In this document: positions 57,292-64,000 of the stretch, piece after piece
Layout: every line of letters starts with the position of its first letter
How positions within the stretch are numbered: position 1 is the stretch's first letter
Assembly (NCBI GenBank): GCA_015665455.1
Contig: JADFAD010000001.1
Span: 434,001-498,000 of the forward strand
DNA: 64,000 nucleotides
Direction of reading: 5' to 3'
DNA from: Oceanospirillaceae bacterium
GTDB lineage: Bacteria; Pseudomonadota; Gammaproteobacteria; Pseudomonadales; Litoribrevibacteraceae
Notes under the pieces: model-generated
Seen by the model: only the letters and a program-made list of their open reading frames with translations
Database searches by the model: none
What the model was told of the DNA's origin: nothing
Program-made: the position numbers and the translations under genes

Positions 57292-57321
57292 GAATAACTT
57301 GATGTTGAGTGAGATGTTCAC

Positions 57322-60108
57322 ATGAGCTTGTATTCAGAATACCTAGCAGAGATTGAGGTTCGTAAAGCGGACCTTGGCCTAAACCCAAAACCGATCGATA
57401 GCGCTGATCTAATATCTGAAATTATTGCCCAGATTAAAGATACTGGCAATGAATACCGTGAAGGTTCTTTAAACTTTTTCATCTACAACACGCTACCAGG
57501 TACAACACCTGCGGCTGTTGTTAAAGCAGCATTCTTAAAAGACATCGTTCTTGGTAATGAAACTGTTGCAGAGATCTCTGCTGAGTTCGCTCTAGAACAG
57601 CTTTCTCACATGAAAGGCGGCCCTTCTGTTGAAGCACTTTTAGATATCGCCCTTTCTGACGATTCTAATGCTCAAGCGGCTGGTGAAGTTCTTAAGTCTC
57701 AAGTATTCCTATACGAAGCAGATACTGCTCGTCTAGCGGATGCGTTCAAAGCGGGCAATGCCATCGCTAAAGGCATCTTGGAAAGTTACTCTAAAGCTGA
57801 GTTCTTCACTAAGCTGAATGACATCCAAGAGAAGATCGATGTTGTTACTTACATCGCGGCTGAAGGTGATATCTCTACTGACCTTCTTTCTCCTGGTAAC
57901 CAGTCACACTCACGTGCTGACCGTGAACTACACGGCCAGTGCATGATCACGCCTGAAGCTCAACAAGAAATCGTTGAATTAGGTAAAAAGCACCCTAACG
58001 CTAAAGTGATGCTAATCGCTGAGAAAGGTACCATGGGTGTTGGTTCTTCTCGTATGTCGGGTGTTAACAACGTTGCTCTTTGGGCGGGTGAGAAGACTTC
58101 TCCTTACATCCCATTCATCAACAACGCACCTGTTGTTGCGGGTACTAACGGTATCGCACCGATCTTCCTTACGACTGTTGGTGTAACTGGCGGTATCGGT
58201 CTTGACCTTAAGAACTGGGTTAAGAAAGTAGACGCTAACGGCAACGCGGTTAAAGATGAGAACGGCGACAACGTATTAGAAGAAGCTTACTCAGTTGCTA
58301 CTGGTACGGTTCTAACGATCGATACGAAAGCTAAGAAGCTTTACAACGGTTCAGAAGAAGTTGCAGACGTAGCGGATGCGTTTACTCCACAAAAAGTTGA
58401 GTTCATGAAAGCTGGCGGTTCTTACGCTGTGACTTTCGGTAAGAAACTACAGACGTTCGCTGCTGAAACACTAGGTGTTACTGCTCCTGTTGTTTACGCT
58501 GCATCTAAAGAGATCTCTGTTGAGAACCAAGGCCTAACTGCTGTTGAAAAAATCTTCAACCGTAATGCTGTAGGTGTTGCTTCTGAAACGCCACTACACA
58601 CAGGTTCTGACGTTCGCGTTAAAGTGAACATCGTTGGTTCTCAAGACACAACGGGCCCAATGACTTGTCAGGAACTGGAAGCGATGGCTGCTTCTACTAT
58701 TTCTCCAAGTGTTGATGGTGCTTTCCAATCGGGTTGTCACACTGCTTCTGTATGGGACAACAAAGCTAAGGCAAACACGCCTAAGCTAATGGCATTCATG
58801 AACGCATTCGGCGTAATCACTGCACGTGATCCGAAAGGCGTTTACCACTCAATGACTGACGTAATCCACAAAGTATTGAACGACATCACCGTTGATGATC
58901 GTGCAATCATCATTGGTGGTGACTCTCATACTCGTATGTCTAAGGGTGTAGCGTTCGGTGCTGACTCTGGTACAGTTGCAATCGCACTGGCGACTGGCGA
59001 ATGTGCAATGCCAATCCCTGAGTCTGTAAAAGTTACTTTTAAAGGTAACATGAAAGGCCACATGGATTTCCGTGACATCGTACACGCTACTCAAGCTCAA
59101 ATGCTTAACAAGTTTGGCGAAAACGTTTTCCAAGGTCGCGTAATCGAAGTACAGATCGGTACGCTTCTAGCTGACCAAGCGTTTACGTTCACTGACTGGA
59201 CTGCAGAAATGAAAGCGAAAGCTTCTATCTGTATTTCTACTGATGACACTTTGATCCAATCTCTAGAGCTTGCTAAGTCTCGCATCCAGATCATGATCAA
59301 CAAAGGCATGGAAAACGAAGCGGGCATGCTTCAAGGTCTTATCGATCTTGCTGACAAGCGTATCGCTGGCATCCAGTCTGGTGAAGAGCCAGCACTTGCT
59401 CCAGATGACAACGCTAAGTACTTCGCTGAGTTGGTTGTAGATCTAGACCAGATCGAAGAGCCAATGATTGCTGACCCTGACGTAAATAACGAAGACGTAT
59501 CTAAGCGTTACACGCACGATGTTATCCGTCCAGCGTCTTACTACGATGGTCGTAAAGTTGACTTGGGCTTCATCGGTTCTTGTATGGTGCACAAAGGCGA
59601 CATGCAAATCATCGCTGCTATGTTACGTAACCTAGAGAAGAACGGTCCTATCACGTTCAACGCACCTCTAGTTGTTGCGCCACCAACGTACAACATCGTT
59701 GACGAGCTAAAAGCAGAAGGCGATTGGGATGTACTAGCGAAATACGCTGGCTTCACATTCGACGATGCGCATCCAAAAGAAGCTGCTCGTACTAAGTACG
59801 AAAACATTCTTTATCTAGAGCGCCCTGGATGTAACCTATGTATGGGTAACCAAGAAAAAGCGGAAGCTGGTGATACAGTTCTTGCGACTTCTACCCGTCT
59901 ATTCCAAGGCCGTGTTGTAGAAGATACTGCTGAGAAGAAAGGTGAGTCTCTACTAGGTTCTACGCCAATGGTTGTTCTTTCTACTATCCTAGGTCGTTTC
60001 CCGACTCTAGAAGAGTACAAGGCAGCAGTTGAAGGTATTAACCTAACGTCTTTCGCGCCACCGTCTGAAGACCTAGCGCGTCCACAGATTCCTCTAAAAG
60101 CTGTTTAA
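57322..60108 (+). CDS. AcnB-type aconitate hydratase, divergent long form
   Basis: [4Fe-4S] dehydratase interconverting citrate and isocitrate; the family can also act on 2-methylisocitrate. N-terminal HEAT-like domain, then GEKGTMGVGSSRMSGVNN-type swivel region, SQDTTGPMTC, IGGDSHTRMS, and cluster cysteines in GFIGSCMVHKGD and RPGCNLCMGNQ. At 928 aa it exceeds the usual ~865 aa because of an insert around residues 305-350. Codons are strongly biased to ATC, AAC, GAC and CTA/CTT compared with neighbouring genes, a sign of high expression. It is clearly a different lineage from the second acnB at 62011. Confidence 0.93.
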   Translation: MSLYSEYLAEIEVRKADLGLNPKPIDSADLISEIIAQIKDTGNEYREGSLNFFIYNTLPGTTPAAVVKAAFLKDIVLGNETVAEISAEFALEQLSHMKGGPSVEALLDIALSDDSNAQAAGEVLKSQVFLYEADTARLADAFKAGNAIAKGILESYSKAEFFTKLNDIQEKIDVVTYIAAEGDISTDLLSPGNQSHSRADRELHGQCMITPEAQQEIVELGKKHPNAKVMLIAEKGTMGVGSSRMSGVNNVALWAGEKTSPYIPFINNAPVVAGTNGIAPIFLTTVGVTGGIGLDLKNWVKKVDANGNAVKDENGDNVLEEAYSVATGTVLTIDTKAKKLYNGSEEVADVADAFTPQKVEFMKAGGSYAVTFGKKLQTFAAETLGVTAPVVYAASKEISVENQGLTAVEKIFNRNAVGVASETPLHTGSDVRVKVNIVGSQDTTGPMTCQELEAMAASTISPSVDGAFQSGCHTASVWDNKAKANTPKLMAFMNAFGVITARDPKGVYHSMTDVIHKVLNDITVDDRAIIIGGDSHTRMSKGVAFGADSGTVAIALATGECAMPIPESVKVTFKGNMKGHMDFRDIVHATQAQMLNKFGENVFQGRVIEVQIGTLLADQAFTFTDWTAEMKAKASICISTDDTLIQSLELAKSRIQIMINKGMENEAGMLQGLIDLADKRIAGIQSGEEPALAPDDNAKYFAELVVDLDQIEEPMIADPDVNNEDVSKRYTHDVIRPASYYDGRKVDLGFIGSCMVHKGDMQIIAAMLRNLEKNGPITFNAPLVVAPPTYNIVDELKAEGDWDVLAKYAGFTFDDAHPKEAARTKYENILYLERPGCNLCMGNQEKAEAGDTVLATSTRLFQGRVVEDTAEKKGESLLGSTPMVVLSTILGRFPTLEEYKAAVEGINLTSFAPPSEDLARPQIPLKAV

Positions 60109-60124
60109 TACAGGATGTATTTAT

Positions 60125-60209
60125 GCCGCGTAGGACATGGATGTCCGAGAGCGGCGCAAGCTTTTAGAGTAACTAACCCACTTTCTGCAAGCTACAGAGA
60201 GCGGGTTAG
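60125..60209 (+). other. Structured 3' region after the acnB-like gene
   Basis: Two strong foldable elements lie between the stop and the terminator. The first is nested: GCCGC (60125-60129) with GCGGC (60151-60155), enclosing GGACAT/ATGTCC (60133-60138, 60141-60146). The second pairs CTAACCC plus CTTTCTG (60173-60187) with CAGAGAG plus GGGTTAG (60195-60209), one mismatch and one G-U. Could be 3'-UTR stability elements or part of a 3'-derived small RNA ending at the terminator at 60371. Confidence 0.55.
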
Positions 60210-60368
60210 GTTCTGGTATACAGGTTAGTTTTTGAGGCCTTGAAAAGGGCTTGTTCAGACGCACAAAAGATCAATGACGACAGAGCGGATTTAAGATTGG
60301 TTTTAAAATCAACTTATGTAGCCCACTGAACTGATCGGCTTCTACTGAAAACAAAATCTAACTGAATA

Positions 60369-60407
60369 AAAAAACCGGCACTCGAAAGAGGCGCCGGTTT
60401 TTTTTAT
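60369..60407 (+). terminator. Rho-independent terminator downstream of the acnB-like gene
   Basis: AAAACCGGC (60371-60379) and GCCGGTTTT (60393-60401) form a strong stem, with an inner CTC-GAAA-GAG tetraloop, followed by more T residues. It lies about 260 bases after the acnB stop. From 60410 to 60616 I see no gene. Confidence 0.9.
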
Positions 60408-60619
60408 GGTTGTTGATTGAAGAATAGTTGAGGCTTTGTTGTGACAGAAACTTGTGTTTTTAAATGACCATTCATGTGTACTGATATTTGAAGCAAAGGC
60501 TTGAATGTTGTGAGGTGATAGGCTGGGTGCCCTCTTAACGTGGGTGTCCGTTATTTTTGAGTTTAAGCTGGTATGTTTGTCGGTTCTTACTCTGGCTCCA
60601 ATTGATTCGATCCCAATAG

Positions 60620-60733
60620 ATTTTCGCAGATCAACTGTTAAAGCTTGCAGAAGCTATAGAGGTGGCTGATGACTTTGGCTATGGAGCAGTGAATAATGTA
60701 TTGAGAGATGCTGCAGATAGATATAGAAGGTAA
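60620..60733 (+). pseudogene. Start-less C-terminal coding remnant, possible toxin fragment
   Basis: An in-frame stop at 60617-60619 is followed by 37 sense codons ending in TAA at 60731. They read as protein-like sequence, with segments such as LLKLAEAIEVADDFGYGAV and NNVLRDAADRYRR, but have no start codon. The stop is 9 bases before the ATG of the ankyrin-SUFU gene, the spacing expected for the 3' end of a toxin gene coupled to its immunity gene. The upstream part of the gene is missing. Toxin identity is inference; I do not recognise the fold. Confidence 0.5.
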
Positions 60734-60742
60734 TCCATTTTG

Positions 60743-61858
60743 ATGATTAAAGAAATGTATAAGGCAGTCACTGAAGGTGATGTTGAATCAGTAAAAGCTT
60801 TTATACAAGCAGACCCTACAATTTTAAATAAAGTGGTTATGCGTCATACATGGTTGAATCACGCTATCACAGCCCGTCAACTTGATATAGTTAAGTTACT
60901 GGTAAGCAGAGGACTGTCGGTTAATTCTGATTTAGGTGTTGATCATCCCCTCAAAACAGCAGCGAATCGTAATGCTATAGAGATAGCTGATTTTTTACTG
61001 TGTAAAGGGGCGGATGTTAATGGTAGAGAAAATAAGAATGCACCTCCCTTAGCCGGAGCGATACATTCTGGTTCGATAGACTTGGTTAAATTATTCCTTG
61101 ATCAAGGCGCAACTACAGAAGTGGTATGGGGAGATTCAACTCGTTTTACCCCAATATCATTTGCGAAATCATTTGGTGAGAGCCATTTAGATATTGTCCG
61201 TTTATTAGAAAAATATTCTGATGGATCATTAAATGACATGAGTGTTCACTCAGATGAAGTGATCGCTCATTTACAACAATGTTTTGGCCCTGTTGAACTT
61301 TTGTTATGTAATGAAGTTGTCACAGGTTTACCCATTTCAGTGCACATTGTAAGGGTAAAGGGTACTAAACCTTATGCTGTGTTAGCAACTTCAGGAATGA
61401 GCTCGAAGGCAATGCGTGTTCCTGAAGGTGCAGAGCAGTATGAATTTGCAGAACTCTTAATGTATTTACCTGCTGATTGGCCAGTTGAAAAAGATATAGT
61501 AAATGATGCTAAATACGATTGGCCAATCGAATGGCTTAGGAGAATAGCTAATTTTCCACATGAAAATAATACTTGGATTGGTTGGCCTAGTGCGACATTT
61601 ACGAATGGAGAACCACCAGAACCATTTTCTGAAAATACAGGGCTAGATTCTTTTTTAGTTTTAGATAACTCAGATGATATGCCTGAGCTTATTAATTCAA
61701 AAGGAAATCGGGTTCAGTTTTATGAAATGTACCCAATATATATGGAAGAATTAAATTTAATAAATGATAAGGGCGTTGATGCTCTTTTGGATAAATTTGA
61801 AGAATATCAAATCCCTATGACAGTGGATGTTAAACGAAGGAATGTGGCCAGTTTATGA
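60743..61858 (+). CDS. Ankyrin-repeat and SUFU-domain protein, likely immunity protein
   Basis: 371 aa. Residues 1-155 contain ankyrin repeats (HAITARQLDIVKLLVSRGLS; NRNAIEIADFLLCKGADV; GSIDLVKLFLDQGA). Residues 180-365 match the suppressor-of-fused (SUFU) domain: GLPISVHIVRVKGTKPYAVLAT, SSKAMRVPEGAEQYEFAELL, LPADWPV and FYEMYPIYMEEL. SUFU-family proteins are known as immunity proteins in bacterial polymorphic toxin systems. ATG 60743 is preferred over a TTG one codon upstream; AGAAGG lies a little far upstream. Composition is more AT-rich than the neighbours, suggesting acquisition. No intact toxin gene is adjacent. Confidence 0.85.
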   Translation: MIKEMYKAVTEGDVESVKAFIQADPTILNKVVMRHTWLNHAITARQLDIVKLLVSRGLSVNSDLGVDHPLKTAANRNAIEIADFLLCKGADVNGRENKNAPPLAGAIHSGSIDLVKLFLDQGATTEVVWGDSTRFTPISFAKSFGESHLDIVRLLEKYSDGSLNDMSVHSDEVIAHLQQCFGPVELLLCNEVVTGLPISVHIVRVKGTKPYAVLATSGMSSKAMRVPEGAEQYEFAELLMYLPADWPVEKDIVNDAKYDWPIEWLRRIANFPHENNTWIGWPSATFTNGEPPEPFSENTGLDSFLVLDNSDDMPELINSKGNRVQFYEMYPIYMEELNLINDKGVDALLDKFEEYQIPMTVDVKRRNVASL

Positions 61859-61945
61859 TCCGTTATCGATTTCTGAGATATCGGACTAATGGGTGCCCCA
61901 ATTTATTACAGGCATAGAGCCTCTCGATTCATAAAATTAGAAGTA

Positions 61946-61980
61946 TTAAAAAACCGCCAGCGTTCGCATGGCGGTTTTTC
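61946..61980. terminator. Bidirectional terminator between the SUFU gene and acnB
   Basis: AAACCGCCA (61951-61959) and TGGCGGTTT (61969-61977), flanked by an A run on the left and a T run on the right, with an inner GCG/CGC. It can end transcription of the immunity-like gene on the plus strand and of acnB on the minus strand. Confidence 0.88.
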
Positions 61981-62010
61981 ATTTCAGACATTAATCAACT
62001 TCGTGGGCAA

Positions 62011-64000
62011 TTAAACCTCAACAGAAGCCGTTTCAGCTTTTGTCGTGTAGGCTTCCATCTGGTCAAAGTTCAAGTAGTTATAAACTTCGTCAGACTTAGA
62101 TTCCAGCGATTTGGTGTGCTCAAAGTACTCAGCTGGTGTAGGCAGCTTACCAAGGATCGCACCAACCGACGCCAGTTCCGCAGACGTTAAGTAAACGTTT
62201 GCAGCGTCACCCAGACGGTTAGGGAAGTTACGAGTAGAGGTCGACAGAACCGTGGTATTAGGTGCTACACGTGCTTGGTTCCCCATACATAGAGAACAGC
62301 CAGGAACTTCAGTACGAACACCTGAAGTACCGAAGGTGTTGTAGTAGCCTTCTTCTAGCAACTGAGCGGCATCCATCTTAGTTGGAGGCGTCATCCAGAA
62401 ACGTGTCTGTAGAGTCCCTTTGTGCTGAGACAGAAGTTGACCCGCAGCTCGGAAGTGACCGATGTTGGTCATACAGGAACCGATGAAGACTTCATCCACT
62501 TTGTCGCCAGCGACTTCAGACAGCAACCTAGCGTCGTCGGGGTCGTTCGGGCAACATACGATAGGCTCTTTGATGTCGTTAAGATCGATTTCAAGCACGT
62601 GCGCGTATTCGGCGTCAGCGTCAGCTTCCATAAGTTCTGGGTTTTGTAACCAAGCCTCCATCGCCTGAGCACGACGCTCAAGAGAACGTGGGTCGCCATA
62701 ACCTTCAGCGATCATCCAACGTAACATCGTAATGTTAGAGGTTAGATATTCTTTCACCGATGATTCAGAGAGTTTAATTGTACAACCCGCAGCAGAACGC
62801 TCAGCGGATGCGTCAGACAGTTCAAAAGCTTGCTCGGCCGTCAGGTGATCAAGACCTTCAATTTCGAGTATTCGGCCAGAGAATTCGTTGACCTTACTCG
62901 CTTTTTCAACCGTTAATAGACCTTCTTTAATGCTGTAGTAAGGAATCGCGTGTACCAGGTCGCGTAGCGTGATGCCTGGCTGCATTTCACCTTTGAAGCG
63001 AACCAATACAGATTCAGGCATGTCCAAAGGCATAACCCCCGTTGCGGCTGCGAAAGCCACAAGGCCAGAACCCGCAGGGAAAGAAATACCCATTGGGAAA
63101 CGAGTATGAGAGTCACCACCTGTACCTACTGTGTCAGGAAGTAGCATACGGTTTAACCAAGAGTGGATTATGCCATCACCTGGACGCAGTGCCACACCAC
63201 CACGAGTTTTCATGAAGTCAGGCATAGTGTGCTGCATTTCAACGTCAACTGGCTTCGGGTATGCGGCAGTATGACAGAAAGACTGCATAACAAGATCGGC
63301 AGAAAAACCAAGACATGCAAGGTCCTTTAGCTCATCACGTGTCATTGGGCCAGAGGTATCCTGAGAACCTACTGTTGTCATCTTTGGTTCACAGTATTGA
63401 CCAGGGCGAACACCTTCAACACTACAGGCTTTACCAACCATCTTCTGTGCTAAGGAGAAGCCTTTGCCGCTGTCTGAAGGATCAACAGGTAGACGGAAAA
63501 TATCAGTAGCGCCTAGACCTAGAGCTTCACGTGCTTTGTCCGTTAGACCACGGCCGATGATTAGTGGAATACGTCCGCCAGCTTGGACTTCGTCAAGAAT
63601 GACGTCCGATTTGAACGCGAATTCAGAGATCGTTTCGCCGTTTTGGTTGGTTATTTTACCTTCGCGAGGGAAGATTTCGATCACGTCACCCATGTTCATT
63701 TTATCGACAGGGGCTTCAAATACGAGTGCTCCAGCGTCTTCCATCGTGTTGAAGAAGATAGGCGCCACTTTAGAACCGATACAAACACCACCAGAACGTT
63801 TGTTAGGGACACCCGGAATATCGTCGCCGAAGAACCAAAGTACTGAGTTAGCCGCAGACTTACGAGAAGACCCTGTACCTACCACGTCACCCACAAATGC
63901 CACGGGCAGACCTTTCGCTTTGATCTCTTCGATCTGAGCCATAGGGCCAGTTACACCGTGCTCTTCAGGCGTCAAACCGTCACGAGTCATTTTGTAGGTT
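62011..64000 (-). CDS. acnB: Aconitate hydratase AcnB (E. coli type), 5' end outside window
   Basis: Bifunctional aconitate hydratase 2/2-methylisocitrate dehydratase. The frame is still open at the window edge (TYK precedes the Met at 63990), so roughly the first 200 residues are missing. Visible motifs are [51 protein letters not shown], and cluster cysteines in [12 protein letters not shown] and [11 protein letters not shown]. It ends [17 protein letters not shown], as in gammaproteobacterial AcnB. It is convergent with the ankyrin-SUFU gene and coexists with the divergent AcnB at 57322. Confidence 0.96.
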   Translation of the reverse strand, partial: TYKMTRDGLTPEEHGVTGPMAQIEEIKAKGLPVAFVGDVVGTGSSRKSAANSVLWFFGDDIPGVPNKRSGGVCIGSKVAPIFFNTMEDAGALVFEAPVDKMNMGDVIEIFPREGKITNQNGETISEFAFKSDVILDEVQAGGRIPLIIGRGLTDKAREALGLGATDIFRLPVDPSDSGKGFSLAQKMVGKACSVEGVRPGQYCEPKMTTVGSQDTSGPMTRDELKDLACLGFSADLVMQSFCHTAAYPKPVDVEMQHTMPDFMKTRGGVALRPGDGIIHSWLNRMLLPDTVGTGGDSHTRFPMGISFPAGSGLVAFAAATGVMPLDMPESVLVRFKGEMQPGITLRDLVHAIPYYSIKEGLLTVEKASKVNEFSGRILEIEGLDHLTAEQAFELSDASAERSAAGCTIKLSESSVKEYLTSNITMLRWMIAEGYGDPRSLERRAQAMEAWLQNPELMEADADAEYAHVLEIDLNDIKEPIVCCPNDPDDARLLSEVAGDKVDEVFIGSCMTNIGHFRAAGQLLSQHKGTLQTRFWMTPPTKMDAAQLLEEGYYNTFGTSGVRTEVPGCSLCMGNQARVAPNTTVLSTSTRNFPNRLGDAANVYLTSAELASVGAILGKLPTPAEYFEHTKSLESKSDEVYNYLNFDQMEAYTTKAETASVEV

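Larger units (their letters stand above)
56753..57321. other. Intergenic region between sulP and the acnB-like gene
   Basis: 569 bases without a credible gene. It holds the divergent promoters and two TATTCAT palindromes: ATTCATGAAT at 56994-57003, and TATTCAT/ATGAATA arms at 57123-57129 and 57133-57139. The latter sits about 60 bases upstream of the predicted acnB -35 region and could be an activator or repressor site. The acnB promoter and leader are listed separately. Confidence 0.5.

Overview
The window comes from a marine-type gammaproteobacterium with fairly low GC. It most resembles the Oceanospirillales/Pseudomonas side of the class. The clues are the Pseudomonas-like order fliKLMNOPQR-flhBA-flhF-fleN-fliA-cheYZAB-motCD-parC-parP-cheW, the ccmABCDEFGHI operon beyond it, and the gntR-smc-zipA-ligA block. 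FlhF together with FlhG/FleN indicates polar flagellation. Genus was not determined.

Layout. 1-5128: a 5'-truncated soluble chemoreceptor with tandem PAS domains, then cheR, cheD and a first cheB. 5178-7759: a partner-switch signalling module of a STAS protein, a receiver-PP2C-ATPase protein and an Hpt protein. 7768-30566: the flagellar export/switch and chemotaxis block, with five GG-N10-GC (sigma-54) sites ahead of fliK, flhA, flhF, parC and cheW and one sigma-28-like site ahead of cheW. 30592-32732 (minus strand): a stand-alone FlhB C-domain protein (FlhX type) coupled to a second FliK-like protein. 32806-39800: complete cytochrome c maturation operon ending in a terminator. 40023-48639: GntR regulator, SMC, ZipA, LigA, a lytic-transglycosylase-like lipoprotein and a YheU protein. 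48641-53559: a hotdog thioesterase, a voltage-sensor-like membrane protein, an RRM protein, an orphan sensor kinase and a TetR regulator with a large perfect palindrome upstream. 53566-56752 (minus): polyphosphate:AMP phosphotransferase and a SulP transporter. 57322-64000: two different AcnB-type aconitases in convergent orientation, with a small cassette between them made of a start-less C-terminal coding remnant and an ankyrin-SUFU protein that looks like a polymorphic-toxin immunity gene.

How the genes work together. The first two-thirds encode the late-assembly part of a polar flagellum and its chemosensory array: receptor modification (CheR, CheB, CheD), kinase (CheA, CheW), response (CheY, CheZ), stator (MotC, MotD), array placement (ParC, ParP) and the class III sigma factor FliA. 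The STAS/PP2C/Hpt module may connect them to anti-sigma or second-messenger control, as HsbA/HsbR do in Pseudomonas. No tRNA, rRNA, CRISPR array or intact insertion sequence was seen.
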